DNA from: Amyloporia xantha
Taxonomy: Eukaryota > Basidiomycota > Agaricomycetes > Polyporales > Adustoporiaceae
Direction: 5' to 3'
NCBI GenBank assembly: GCA_036971615.1
Contig: JAYKKR010000005.1
Span: forward strand, 1,674,001 to 1,738,000
Length of the DNA: 64,000 nucleotides
Shown here: positions 24,151 through 36,421 of the stretch, piece after piece
Layout of the letters: each line of letters opens with the position of its first letter
Position numbering within the stretch: position 1 is the stretch's first letter
The notes under the pieces: model-generated
The model's input: the letters and a program-made list of their open reading frames with translations, nothing else
What the model was told of the DNA's origin: nothing
Databases searched by the model: none
Position numbers and translations under genes: made by a program

Positions 24151-24427
24151 GGTGAAAATGAAGACGAAGAGCGGTAGTGTTGTGGGTGAAGGAGAGGGGT
24201 GACCGTTAATGCTCCGACCGAAGTTGGATTATCCGTGGGCGCTTGTGTGCGTCGGCATTCCCAAATATGGAAACACATGCCACGGTCTGGACAATTTGCT
24301 CCTTCTTGCTTTTGATTGGTCGATCGCATTCGCAGGCTCATCAGGCCGCCGTCAAGTACTGTGCTCGTGTCAGGAGGCTCCCTCAACTTAAACGGTGTTC
24401 ACTCAGTGCTCGCGATCATAGCCAACC

Positions 24428-27216
24428 ATGGAGAGAGTGCAATACCAGCAGGAGCAGGTATGTTCACCGTCTTTTACAGAGGCAAATTACTTAAATATCA
24501 TATCATGTTGTAGATGCTCGCAGAGCTCAAAGACCTTGTTCAGAAAGGCCTATTCACGCAGGTACGCTTGGAAGCCTACTTATTATTCACTCCTCGAAAC
24601 TCAAGTGGCATGCCTTACCTCCTCACATCGTAGAAAGAAACAAAACATATCATGCAAAAGCGCACCGCGTTTGAGACCGCGCTCGTCAGGCGCATTCCCA
24701 AGAAGGGTGACTTCCTGCGCTATGCCGCCTACGAGATGGGCTTGGAAGCCCTTCGTCGCAAACGCGTCGAGCGCCTCAAGCTGGGCAAGCAGCCGCCCTC
24801 CGTGTCCGACTATGCGCTCGTCCGCCGACAGTTCCATATATTCGAGCGGGCGCTGAAGAAATTCAAGGGCGACGTGGGGCTATGGATCCAGTATATACAG
24901 GTCGCGAAGAAGGAGGGTGCAAGGACGCTCGTGGGGAGGATCACTGCGCGGTGCGTCTCAATGGAATTTATTCACTAGATAACTAACTTCGATGATATCT
25001 CCTCCAGCGCACTGCAACTTCATCCCAATGTGCCCGCATTTTACATCCTCGCCGCATCACATGAACTCGAGCACCTCTCTCCCTCTGCTGCCCGCGCGCT
25101 CTTACAGCGCGGCATCCGGCTCAACGCGGACAGCGTTGAGATGTGGCTGGAGTACGTGAAGATGGAACTAGGATTCGTAGAGAGTCTGAGAAGGCGGTGG
25201 GACGTGCTGGGCATCAAAGTAGGTGGTGACACAGGAAATGAGAAGGGAAAAGGAAAGGGAAAAAGTAGCGACGGGGGTGCAGGGGACGAACGAGATGTGG
25301 AGATGAATGAGGCTGAGGTGGACGATATGCAAGTAGATGCTGAAGAGGAAGGCGAGGAAGGCGAGGCGGCAAGGAACGAGATTATGCAGGGTGCCATCGT
25401 AAAATCCGTCATTTCTAGTGCTGTGGAAGGTGCGTGTCGCCTAGCTCCCTCGCCGCACCCAATGCTGCCTTTCACAAGTCGATGCCCATCCCTTGTTACT
25501 AACCGAGCTCTCCACCCAGCTCTACCCAAAATTTCCCTCTTCACCTCTCTCCACTCGCTCCTCGCGTCCTTCCCGTGTCCCTTACCCCTTCGCACCATGC
25601 TCCTCGATCATCTCTTTGCATTGTTGCACACCACACTCCCATCGAATCCTGCGGCTATCAAATTGTCCGCGACTAGATCCCTCACACCCGAGCTAGAAGG
25701 CGAAGCTTTGATCGACGCGCTGATGGCTGCGAACGAACGGCTCGCAGGTGCGGTCCGGGATCGTGGTGAAGGTGAGGAAAAAGCAAGTGAGGCGCTCGCA
25801 AGCATGTATGCGGAGTTCGTAGAGGAATGGTGTCGGAAAGACATCGACGACAGCTTGGTGCGTTTGCTTACTTTCTTTCTTGTCGGCTGTCACTCGTATC
25901 GTGTGTGTTCCGATCGATCTTGCTTCTGGCGGATGGACAGGAATGACTACGCTGGACACGCCTTTTTGGTGGTTTTGCGCGACATCGACGCTAATGCAAC
26001 ACGCAGAAAGGGTACCTAATCACCTCGCTACAACTCCTCGCGCAACGTAAATCGGCTACGCCATTACCGGCGCTCCTCGCCGCTACCATCCGGCTGCTGA
26101 CGTTATACCACTCGTCTCTACATGCGTATCTCCCACCCTCCAGCAACACTCCAGAAAAAATCATCCGCCTTGCGCGGAAGTGGACAGGGAAAAACAAGAG
26201 CCCGGTCCATACGTCCGCGAAGGTCTGGCTTGCGCGACTCGAGGCGGAAACGCAGCTCTCGGCTAGCGAGGATGAAATCGCTAGTGCATGGGACGAGGCG
26301 CGGGGTGCCGTCGAGGGCGAGGCCCTCGCGGAGGTCTGGCTGTGGGGTGTCGAGCGGTCAGAAGCGTCCGACTTTGCGTTTGTGGGAGGACGGGTGCGCC
26401 TGCTCGAGGTGCGTCGATTTGGATCTACCTTTAAGCATGGGCTGACGCGTGAACACCATCGACTTCTTTGTTATATTGCACTGCCCATGTGGACGCCCAT
26501 GCAAACGTGCTCTATGCTTACTATCGCGTCCACTTATGTACGTGTTGCAGCGGCTGCTGGCTGACTGCAAGCGCATTCGGGACGCGGGAGCATGGGGCAC
26601 CGTGCACGAGACGCTACTGGTGCGGTACGCAGCGAGCACGCATGCAGAGCTTACAAGCAAGCTGCGAGCAGCCACGTATGCAGACAGGGCGGACGATGTG
26701 GAAAGGGCAGAAGAAATTCCATTCAGAACACGGACGCCCGCGGGGGACAGCCCAGGGGCTCCGAGACCGGAAACGCAATCATTGACGCGATCACACAAAT
26801 TCGGAGCGGCATCGGTGGCCGCCGTCGTGGCGGTGGCGGAGTCGCGCGCAGCACGCGTCCGCCATATCGCTCAGGCCTACTTACCCAGTGCGGCCGTGTG
26901 GAAAGCCATCTTCGTTCAGGAGGCAGATGCGGCCGCAGACATGGCCATGTGCTCGGGACCGTCTCCGGAGCCGTATCTGGGTGTGCAGCATGGCGTGTTG
27001 GAGACGGTGTATGAGTATTGGAGACGGAAGGATGGCGTGGATGCGACGGTCGGGTGGGCAGGGTGGCTCCTCGGTCACGGGAAGGCGCGGGAAGCGAAGG
27101 ACATCGTGATGCGGGCCCGTAGCTGGCTGTCGACGGAGGAGGCCAGGGAGGTGGAACGGCGATGGAAGATGGAGGTGGACGATGCCGCAGGCTCAGCGGA
27201 AGGATCGGACGCGTGA
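24428..27216 (+). CDS. UTP6: U3 snoRNA-associated protein 6
   Basis: Seven exons (24428-24457, 24514-24561, 24634-24950, 25008-25429, 25520-25857, 26007-26408, 26551-27216) encode 740 residues. The N-terminus matches Utp6: MERVQYQQEQ, then MLAELKDLVQKGLFTQ, then helices with DFLRYAAYEMGLEALRR. HAT (half-a-TPR) repeats follow, with the typical W-x-x-Y/F pattern (LWIQYIQVAKKEG, VEMWLEYVKMELG, VWLARLEAE). Utp6 is part of the UTP-B subcomplex of the small-subunit processome in the nucleolus, needed for 18S rRNA maturation. An acidic and Lys/Gly-rich insert near residues 205-250 is low complexity. The length is near or slightly above family norm. Intron 5 (149 bases) and intron 6 (142 bases) are longer than the rest. 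Confidence 0.9.
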
Positions 27217-28658
27217 TGGGTGTCCCTGTGCCCTATGATCTCTCAGATTCGGGCATGCCGCCGGCCTGGACGGGTTCTATGTGCGTACCCATTCTCTCGG
27301 TTCGATCTGCCGCACGAGTGCTTTATCTGAGTCTCACTACGATTTGTGGTATCGCAGATACGGTGCATACGAGACGGACACTTGGCGCGCGGAGGTTATC
27401 GAGCACCGGGGCGGTGCAGGAGATGGTTATGCGTATGTTGTTGACACACGGGTGCCTTGCCCAGGGACCTTGCCCTGGGCGTGGTGATGAGGTTTGGGAA
27501 GGATCATGTGCGTTAGCATTGGGACGTGGCAGAAAGCCTCTGGCACGTTCGGGGCCGAGCTCGGCATGAGAGGGGATTGCGAGGATATCCAGTGGCAGGG
27601 TAAGGGGATGACCAGGGATAGGGAACCTCATCATACAATTATATCACGCTGCGGTGACGAATACAGAGATGTATTGTAAACGTGCATGAACGCGTGAATG
27701 TGCAGAGAAGGGTGACGGGTGGGAAAGATCAGGGTAGCTATGGGATAGGAGTGGCTTGCGATGTGAAGGGGTGTGTCACGTCGAGGCGAATCAGTGTATG
27801 TAAAGAAAAGAACGTTGGGGAGAGATGGATCAGAGGCGAGAAGCTGAGCCGGGGAAGGGAAGAGAGGCGCGGGATGCACATGGGCGCGCGGTCTCGGTGG
27901 TGTGCATGTGGACGCGGCTGCGGATGTGCAGACTGGGAGTGGGTGATGGGGGTGGGCGATGGGGTGTTTCAACATATGCCATTGAGGATATCGAGGCTGG
28001 TGGGCGGCAGATATGGCGTCTTAACGAGGAGATATCCGTGCAGCTGAGGGAGTCTCGAGCCTCTGAGGCTGTGGTGGTAGCCCTGTGGCAGCCTGTGGCA
28101 GCGGGCGTCTGTAGGGTCACATCTCTGTGTGACTGCCATTGTGGGTCTATCCGGCCAACACACGCGCGTGGTGCTGCGAAGCACGGCCCATGTGCTGCCC
28201 ATCTCAATATCTCTGACCCTCTCCCCCTCTTCTTCCTTCTCCCTCCGCCGTTCTCTCAGTCCCCTCGCTCGCGGTCGTTGCTCCAGGTACTTTAGTTCGT
28301 GAGTATCCTTTTCCCTCTCTCTCCTCTAGCCAGCCCAGTCTGACTCACGGGCGTCGCTCGTTCTCCCCCGCGCCAATTCCACCCATCTAGTCTGCCTTCT
28401 GCTGCCATCTGCTTGCCCTATCGGTCCCGCTCTCCAGGCTTGCAAAAGCTCGTCGACGTGCAGGCCGTCGCCCTCCTGCCTGTTCGACTCGGAGAGTCCA
28501 CCGTCTCCGACAAAGAGAACTCGTCCCCGTTCTCCACCTGCATGTTCAATTCACGAGTGCCATAGAGTCGACAGCCGGTCTCTTCCATCTCGCCCATTCT
28601 CAACTCACCGAGAACGGAGTGTAGAACAGACCCCCCAGGCTACTGATCTCCTCTGCTC
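27217..28658. promoter_or_regulatory. Long 5' region of the kinase gene
   Basis: About 1.4 kb with strongly biased composition: G-rich to about 28.1 kb, then a pyrimidine-rich block (28210-28450) typical of a transcription start and 5' leader. A GTGAGT donor near 28300 could begin a leader intron. Overlapping frames on both strands look like composition effects. Confidence 0.4.
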
Positions 28659-31600
28659 ATGTTGCAGTATCCCGTTCAGCTTCCGCCGCTCTCCATCTCG
28701 TCCTCCAAGCGTGCTCCGTTAGTTCGCAAGGGCACCTCTGACGATTTCCAGAATGGCCTCGCCTCAAACAAGCGTGTCGGGTATGTCAGCGACAAGCTCA
28801 TCGCCCCGCGCTCCTCCCATCATGTAGTTCCCGTACACCTTCCCTCCACGTTTTCCCCAACTTCGTCCCCTTCGTCCACCCCACCTTCAAGCCCCTTGTC
28901 CACCCCATTTTTCGTCTCCAAGCAGATCCCCCGCTCTCCACTGGTTTCTTCGCCTCGCCCGCTCCCCAGTCCGGTCTCCCGCTCGCCTCACACGTTCAAG
29001 TCCAATCTTCCTTCGTTCGACGGCAAGTCCAGCCAATGCTCGTCGATTTCCTCCGCCGCCATGGATGTCCTCGCCCAGGGCGACTTGGTCGGTGAAGGAC
29101 TTTCGTTGCAGGGCGAGACGATCGTCCGCGTCCCGATTAGTTCGTCTCAGCCACGGGCAGATAGCGATGAGCCGGCGAAGGAATTCGAGGTCGTCCGCAG
29201 GCTCGGCACCGGTAGCTACGCCGTCGTGTATCTCGTACGCGAGGTTCTCTCGCGCTCGCTCTCTCCTTCATCGGATGACGGTCACGGCGCGGCTGTTGCG
29301 GGTCGCATGGAGCTCGACGACGGGTACTTCAGTCATTCGCCCACGAAATACGGCCGTGAATATGCCATCAAGGTGCTGTCCAAAGCCAACCTTGACGAGG
29401 ATGCCCTGGCGGCACAGTTGTTCGAGGTGGGATTTGTTCGCTTTTTGCACCGCAAAGCGAGCGCTGATGTTTTTACACGCTACAGGCCACCATCCACCAA
29501 TCGCTACCGGCTCACCCAAACATCGTCACTTTGCATCGCACGCTCGAGACTCCTTCCTTTTTGTTCCTTCTCCTCGAGTTCGTGCCCGGCGAGGATCTCT
29601 TTTATTTCTTGGAACAGGCTCGTGATCACTACGACGTCGACCCCGCGTCGCCTCCGGAGCTTTCGACGTCCCCTTCTTCGGACTCGAGCTGCAACTCGCG
29701 CACGCCCTCGACTCCCAGCCTGCTTGCGTCTCTGGCTCCATCGCAGCTGCTATCTCGTACTCGCCTCCGCCTGATCGCGTCCATGTTCTCGCAGATGTGC
29801 GAGGCGGTGGCGACCTGCCATGACCACTCTGTCTTCCACCGCGATATCAAGCCGGAGAACTTCATCGTGACGGACGGCTGGATGACGACGCCGGACGGGC
29901 GGCGCGAGCGCAAGGTCATTGTAAAGCTTACGGATTTTGGACTGTCTACTACCGACATGGATTCAGCCGACATGGATTGCGGCAGCGCTCCTTACATGAG
30001 TTTTGGTGCGTTCTTTGAGATCCGATTTGAATATCGGAGCTTAACTGACAGCGAGATGCAGAATGCCGAAATAACCTACACCCTACTTATTCTCCTCGTG
30101 CTGCCGACGTCTGGTCACTTGGTATCGTGCTTATCAATATGTATGTCGCGCATATAGTCACTTCTCTCTATGATGTCTTGTATTGATAATCCCTTGCACA
30201 GGTTGTACCACTATAACCCTTGGACAGATGCATCACAGGGCGTCTGCTCCTCCTTTGAGGCGTACCGCCACCAACCTGTTCAATTCTTCATGACCCGTTT
30301 CGCCGGAATGACACTCCCTGTTGCCGAATTTCTTGCCTCGAAAGTGTTTTGCATTCTCGACGGTCCCAAAGATGATTCGAAGCGCATCGGTGCGCGTGCG
30401 TTTGGTGCTTGGATTCGCGACCTGCCTGCGCTCCTTGGTGGACATGCTGCACCTGGGCATACGCGCACTGTCTCAGTCTCCTCGATTCAAGGACATCGGC
30501 TGGCGTCGATCCCGCACTCGCGGCGCCCGTCGCTTCGTTCCGCGACTCCGATCGATCTTGCTGCGTCGCAACGTGCTTCTCGGTCAATGTCTCGTGCACC
30601 TTCCCTTGGGCCTGCGTATGAGGTTGAGGCGGAGACGTCGATGCTTTCTACTGTCCCTGATCAGGAGAACGAAGAGCAGGAACTGGAGTTGGAGTTAGAG
30701 CTGGATGGTGAGCATGACCACGACAACGACAACGATCAGGAGGCGAACTCCCGTTCAACTTCCACGCACAAGCGGCGCAAGCGCGGTGCGCGGAAGGGCA
30801 AAGGCTCGTTGCTTTCTCCTTTGGCTACCCAGGACAACACGCTCGATACGCTCGCTGAGGCGTCCCAAGCTCTGGCCCGCGAGATTAGCCGTACATCTCG
30901 TGGATCCCAACACGCCACTGCTACGACACCGCGTACCCCTGTTGAAGCGCCATCTCCCATTTTCATCTATCCTGGTATGCAGTTTCATCCTACTGCTTCG
31001 GCATCGATGTCGGCTATGTCGTCAATGTCGACCCCGTCAATTTCGAAGAAGTCCTCAAAGTGGAAGCTCAGCTTTGGTAAGGCCAGCACGCCTGCGGCGA
31101 GCAAGGCTCCCGCAATCGAAGAGGCGCCGTCCGATGGCGGTGCGAGCGCCAACGTTTCTGGTCCGGGTAAGCCGATGTCGACAACAGCCAGCAATGTGAC
31201 GAGCTTGCTTATGGGCTTGAACGCTCCACCATCGTCAGCCCCTTCTTCGTCCACTACAGTGCAAGATGTGGACGACATGGGATCCTGGACCAACCGCGGA
31301 CGCCGATCGAAAGGCTCGCCATATGCCGCCAGCACGAATTCTAACAACAGCAGCACGTGGGGCCCTTCGTCTGGTTCGCCGTTCTCGTCGGTGGGTAACC
31401 TCGACCGCCGCAACGTTCCCAATGCCGATGCGAGGTCCCAGCGGGCGCTATCCCCCGCGAGCAAGCGCGCGGTCTCGCCTGTTAGCAAGCGTGGTGTTTC
31501 GCCCACGAGCAGGCGCGGGATTTCACCCACGAGCAGGCGTGGTATTTCACCGACCAGCACACGCAACGGACGACCCTTGGCGTCCAGTGCAAGCTCGGTG

Positions 31601-32206
31601 GCGTCGTCTAACTGGCGGAGTTCGATGGCCAGCGCGGGCACGTCGTCTTCGGCCTTCACTCGTTACAGCAACGGGAGCTCGCGCAGTGTATCAACCGCCG
31701 CGACGAGCTTGTCGTCTGGCAGCTGGCGCAGCGATCAGACGAACCAGTCGGGCAAGAAGTATCCGTATGACACCCGACCGAGCGGATTGCCGGCGAATGT
31801 CAAGTGTCAGTACCGTGTTGGTATTTGGGATGCGTATTCGCATGCTGACGTTTCGGTTTCGCTTGACGCTGCAGTTGTCCCTGGCACGCCGTGGGAGCTC
31901 TCCCAGATGCCCCGCCAATTGCACCAGGACCCGGAGTCCTTCAAGTACAGTGCGCCCCCGGTCCGCAAGCGGCGCGGTGCAAAAGGACCGGATTCTACGC
32001 TCGACACGATCAGCGAGCGTCCCCAGCATAAGCCTCCGTCTAGAGTGGACGCCACGACCAGCACCACTGATCTCTCCCGAGCACAGCGAGAGCGTGACGG
32101 AGAGCGCGACGGCAGCGGTGAAGGCGATCTCGACGGGATCCCTCGTAAGGTGCAAAAGGGTCAAATCAACGCATTGGCGAAGATGTTGTCGGCCTTGCGG
32201 CGCTAA
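28659..32206 (+). CDS. Ser/Thr protein kinase, KSP1/Ran1-like
   Basis: Exons 28659-29426, 29486-30005, 30062-30140 and 30202-32206 encode 867 residues (844 if a possible 69-base intron at 31806-31874 is removed). After a Ser/Pro-rich lead, the kinase domain starts near residue 174: G-T-G-S-Y-A-V-V loop, AIKVL lysine, HRDIKPEN (about 374), DFGLST (about 406) and ADVWSLGIVL. Residues 200-228 hold an insert in the N-lobe. The long C-terminus is disordered, with acidic and basic runs and five near-identical nine-residue units of the type S-P-T-S-R-R-G-I. This layout fits fungal KSP1/Ran1 kinases, which act in TOR-linked growth, filamentation and autophagy control. The family call is firm at the kinase level, less so at the subgroup. 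Confidence 0.85.
31447..31572 (+). repeat. In-frame minisatellite in kinase tail
   Basis: About five degenerate 27-base units encode repeats of S-P-x-S-(K/R)-R-(G/A)-(V/I). Each carries an S-P site next to basic residues, a likely target for proline-directed kinases. The third and fourth units are nearly identical, indicating recent slippage. Confidence 0.7.
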
Positions 32207-32677
32207 ATTATGAAGGACTTTGGTCGGTCGCCCTGCCGGGTCGCCCGCTCTGGGACTTTCTGCGAGCTAGACGGTTCGTCTGACGTGTGTGCGCCCGCGC
32301 CGCGTTGTATCTAGTAGTAGGTAATACAAAGATCAGTTTGTAGGCCGTTGGACAACACCAACGTTGCACCACACGGTATTTCAACCACAACACAACTCAT
32401 GTACCGTTCCTTGACGTAATTTTGCACCCCCTTCCTGCCGATCATGCGATTGACTTCCATGGACAGTAGCTATTCAGCGTAGATGGCATCCATATCGTAG
32501 CGTATTCTCACATTCCCGCGATGTCCAAGTTGTACGATATTCTCATCGTGAATACATCCGCTGGAGGTAGTACAAATATATGCGTGCCGTCGTCAATTGT
32601 CCATGGAGGATACATTCAATACAGTCAAGCCCTGTCAGAAGGCCTGAATCACTATCGATACATGTCACCCGTTTGCT
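32207..32677. other. Convergent spacer
   Basis: Between the kinase stop and the cyclin stop. It contains the two 3' ends; no gene seen. Confidence 0.5.
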
Positions 32678-33750
32678 TTATCCAGCAGGTGAAGTTCCTC
32701 CCTGTGATGACCGTTGGAAGGCTGCAAATGCCATATTTTGTTCGACCGTGGGAGGGCGCGGCGACTCGGGGGATAGAGTTGCTGTGTCAATAAGGATGGT
32801 GGATGCTTCGCGAGGAGCAGGACTGCGCGTGCTGCCTCCTGGCGACACCGAACGAGATCGAGCGCCTTCCACTTCCATATCACTATCCGAGCTGTTGGAC
32901 GATTCGGGGCCGGGGATGACGTATTGGCCCTTGCTATGGGTCCGTACCAGATTGATGTAGTATTCTTGTAGGGTTTCGCGGGTGCACTAGGCGAGCATAA
33001 GTATAGCAAGACGATTGCAATAGAGGTTACATGTGAGAAAGAACAATTCCAATTCCCGATGAGTACAAGTGTCGGGTGCACAGGATGATCGAAAGAGGAG
33101 TCAATGAAGAATGTGAGATGCTAACCGTTAGTTGCCAGTCGATCATACGGAGGAACTCCCTCTCGAGCATGTTAAGTTCGGCGATAGGTATACCCCCCAC
33201 CTTGGCATAGAGACTGTTGGTACAGAAAGCGTCGCAGAGCGCTTTGCTTGAGACGGCAATGGATGTGATCACAAAACGATGACATGTGAGGGAGGAGAGA
33301 GTGAAGAGCGGCATCCTAGCGCAAATTTGATCGATGTAGTGCAAGGTGATTAGCAGGCATACCCGCTAGGAGAGGTGAAGTCAGGTATGGTAAACAGGAA
33401 TAGCCGTCTGACTCACTTCAACCTTGGTGAACTTGACTATGCGTCGAAGGTAATCTAGGACAGAGATTCCAGGAGCAGTCCGGGAATGAAACCGAGTGAG
33501 GCTCTCGCTGCGCAATCTGATATCGGTGACACGACGCTATGAATCTGGGTAAATGTGACCTACGGCGACAGCGGTATCTGGTCGTTATGTATTATCAGTC
33601 GTTCGACCATGTCCGCTAACAATTCCGGATCAGCAAGAAGAGCGATCTTGAAGTAACTCTGAAATACGAACCAATGAGTTGTACGAGAACGTCTACGTCG
33701 GCATATTCAAACGCAGCCGGCAGTTCAACCCTGGCCGGTGGTTCCTCCAT
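32678..33750 (-). CDS. PHO80-like cyclin
   Basis: Exons 33750-33672, 33615-33564, 33516-33417, 33365-33126 and 32986-32678 encode 259 residues from the first in-frame ATG. The cyclin box is clear: DVDVLVQLI then ADMVERLI, HNDQIPL, LTRFHSRTAPGISVLDYLRRI, LHYIDQICARMP, SSKALCDAFCTN, YAKVGGI and LEREFLRMIDWQL, all typical of Pho80/Pcl cyclins that partner Pho85-type kinases in phosphate sensing, glycogen control and the cell cycle. The tail is Ser/Pro-rich. The frame upstream of the ATG is open to 33948 without another ATG, so an extra 5' exon may add about 66 residues. The last intron (33125-32987) is 139 bases, long for this window. Confidence 0.85.
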
Positions 33751-34029
33751 ACACCCATCGCCGTAGACGCTATTCTCCTCGACTTTGAGCAAAGTGCAAG
33801 CAGAAGGGGAATTCGAGATTTCTGTGCGTCCAGCCTCCTCAGGCCTGGTGGTAGGCGTGTGAATAGGAGTCTGGTGGCGGCCGATCCCCTCCCCGGCAAA
33901 TGCCGCATCTGTATAGCTCTCGAGTCGCCGTTTGAACCTTGATCTCACGCGTACACGAGACTACCCGTGATCGCTGCATAATTCGTCCGTCAAGTCGTCG
34001 TCGCCAACCCTCCTCCCCTTCACATCGCC

Positions 34030-34681
34030 ATGGCCCCCAAAGTCGTGAGTGATATTTGCCCTTACGTGCGGCTCATCCTAATTTTGACAAGGACCCAAAT
34101 GAAATCAAAATCATATATCTGAGGGCTACCGGAGGTGAAGTGGGAGCTTCATCTGCACTCGCTCCCAAGATCGGTCCTCTTGGTCTTGTACGTATCGCAA
34201 TACTCATATGTCTGTGCACGCGTGGATTATATCCCTCTGCAGTCCCCGAAGAAGGTCGGTGAAGATATCGCAAAGGCGACCGGTGCATGGAAAGGTCTTC
34301 GAGTGACAGTGCAGCTCACCATCCAAAACCGTCAAGCTAAGGTTGACGTCGTCCCCTCCGCCTCTTCCCTCGTTATCAAGGCCCTGAAGGGTGTGTTTGG
34401 ACCCTTTGTTGTCCCACCCTTCAATTGACCTCATGTACACAGAGCCGCCACGGGACCGGAAGAAGGAGAAAAATATCAAGCACACCGGCAACATCTCTTT
34501 TGACGAGATTGTCGACATCGCAAGGACGATGCGATCAAAGTCTCTTGCGAAGAGTCTGGCGAATGGAGCGAAGGAGATCCTCGGCACTGCGCAATCCGTT
34601 GGTTGCACAATTGACGGCCGACCTCCGCACGACGTCATCGAGGCGATCAATTCTGGAGAGCTGGAGGTTCCGGATGAGTAG
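34030..34681 (+). CDS. RPL12: 60S ribosomal protein L12 (uL11)
   Basis: Four exons (34030-34044, 34092-34187, 34243-34390, 34443-34681) encode 165 residues, the exact usual length. It starts MAPKV, then [19 protein letters not shown] and APKIGPLGL, the uL11 N-domain with its proline-rich KIGPLGL motif, then the RNA-binding C-domain ([33 protein letters not shown]). It belongs to the base of the ribosomal stalk in the GTPase-associated centre. An intron only 15 bases after the ATG is typical of fungal ribosomal protein genes. It is divergent from the cyclin gene, with about 280 bases between the two start codons. Confidence 0.97.
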
Positions 34682-35530
34682 TTTTTGTATCATTGCACGT
34701 ATCCATATCCATCTCATTGTGCTTTACGCCTGCATTGTGTGACATCTATTCGGCATGTAAGTGAATTTTGGATACTATGAGAGAGACTATACTCTCTATC
34801 TCAGTGACGAGTCGTATGACGACCGTATAGACAATTAAGAAGAGCTTTCCGCTGTTGGTCTCGCACAAGAGCAGTCCGCAAGTTCCGCGACGTCTGTGTC
34901 AGCCATGTAGCCACTACACAAAGATCTTATTTTCTATTTGGGGCTCTGTCAGCTTTAGTCCAACAAAAACAATGCTACTCTGCCGTTAATCTCCCGAGGC
35001 TGACAGGATTGATTCTTCATGAAGCCATTCGGTGAGGCACTAGAAGAATTGATCTTCGCAGGTCCTCTCTGAGCAGCTCCTCCGTCTTGCCGGCCAATAG
35101 TATCACATTTATGTTTTGCCTTAGGCCGTGATCTACTTACGATGTATCATTTTACACGACTTTAGCTTGAGCAGAAAGCTTTTCAAGTCCGTCTGTTGTC
35201 GCTACACGAGAAAATTTACTGTGATAAGTTTGGGGAGAGAAAATACAAGAATGAATTGAATTGTAGGCTCGCTGACCCGCGCGACCTTAAGACTCATGAC
35301 TATGGAGGTGGTTTCGTGTGATTTGCTCACAGCCGTTTGCAGAGCATCCGACGGTGCGTGTAAAAGTAGACTGTATTTTATGTTTGGTTGGAACGACTTT
35401 CAAAACACTCTGGCCGGCAGTACCATACTACTACAACACCTTCCAATTTGGGAGCAACGGTCCGGCGCCTATGTGCCTTACGGTGGCGGAGATCTCAGAC
35501 ACTCAGAACATCTTGACTACAAACTACATC
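34682..35530. promoter_or_regulatory. Intergenic, promoter of SNU23
   Basis: About 850 bases with no coding evidence. Plus-strand frames beginning at 35296 and 35318 overlap the SNU23 start and lack support. Confidence 0.5.
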
Positions 35531-36326
35531 ATGTCTGGCAAAGGCGGCGCGTACGGCACTCGTGCATCCGACACCGACTTTCGTAAGAAATGGGACAAGG
35601 AGGAGTATGCAGAGAAGGCTCGCCAGCGGGACCAAGAGGAGAAGGAGCGAATGCAGGAAAATGAGCAACTGCTCAAGCAAGGTGCGCTTGACCATTCCCT
35701 GAATCATGTAGTCGTTCATTGGTGCTGAGATTGCCACAGGGAAGAAACCTCGGAAGGGCCGTAAGGAAGACCTTCCGAAGCCCACTGAACTCATGAAGCG
35801 TCGCGAGGGCTCTCTTGAGTTAGAGAAGAATCTTGGTAAGACTATGGTCGTTCAGAACGCCGGCACCCGAGGTCCAGGCGTGCCAGGGTTCTACTGTGAA
35901 ACATGCAACCGCACATACAAGGATAGCGTAGGATATCTGGATCATATCAACGGTCGTGCACGTACGCCCATTTTCGATTCGCGTTCCTGGCGGTGCAACT
36001 GACAGCTCTATGTAGATTTGCGTGCGCTGGGTCAGACGACGCGTATTGAGCGCTCTACAGTAGAGCAAGTTCGTGCGCGTATAGCATATCTCCGCGAAAA
36101 GACTCGTGAAGCTTCAACTGCGAAAACGTTCGACTTCGAGCAGCGTTTAGCTGAAGTACGTGAACGTGAAGCGGCTCTGCGAGCGGAGAAGAAGGCTGCC
36201 AAGAAGGCGCAGCGAGAACAAGCTCGTGTAGAGCTTGTCAAAGATACAGCATCAGCCCCGACGCAGGACGAAAACGCTATGATGCAGATGATGGGCTTCG
36301 CTGGCTTCGGCTCATCCAAAAAATGA
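35531..36326 (+). CDS. SNU23: Spliceosomal zinc-finger protein of the tri-snRNP
   Basis: Three exons (35531-35681, 35740-35961, 36016-36326) encode 227 residues. A charged N-terminus with DTDFRKKWDKEEYAEKAR is typical of Snu23/ZMAT2. A matrin-type C2H2 finger follows: FYCETCNRTYKDSVGYLDH then NGRAHLRALG (C-x2-C-x12-H-x5-H). After it comes RIERSTVEQVRARI, the conserved segment that contacts the 5' splice site region and Prp8 in the pre-B and B complexes, and then a basic coiled coil. The finger is split by intron 2 just before its last histidine. It is a core factor for splicing in the nucleus; human ZMAT2 is the counterpart. The gene is convergent with ILS1, with only 95 bases between the stop codons. 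Confidence 0.93.
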
Positions 36327-36421
36327 CCGCTCATACTATTCGCGACAACAAATTGTATTCTAAATGCACATATTGTAATACACTTCTTTGCATTCCTCTT
36401 GACACAGTCCTGATGAGGCTT

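Noticed and set aside
25041..25598. 185-codon minus-strand ORF over UTP6
   Set aside because: It mirrors UTP6 exon 4 and the following intron; low-complexity Ser/Pro content only.
30985..31659. 224-codon minus-strand ORF over the kinase tail
   Set aside because: Shadow of the repetitive Ser-rich tail on the coding strand.
33671..33948. Reading straight through the cyclin exon 1 donor
   Set aside because: Read-through breaks the cyclin motif; removing 33671-33616 joins DVDVLVQLI to ADMVERLI exactly as expected.
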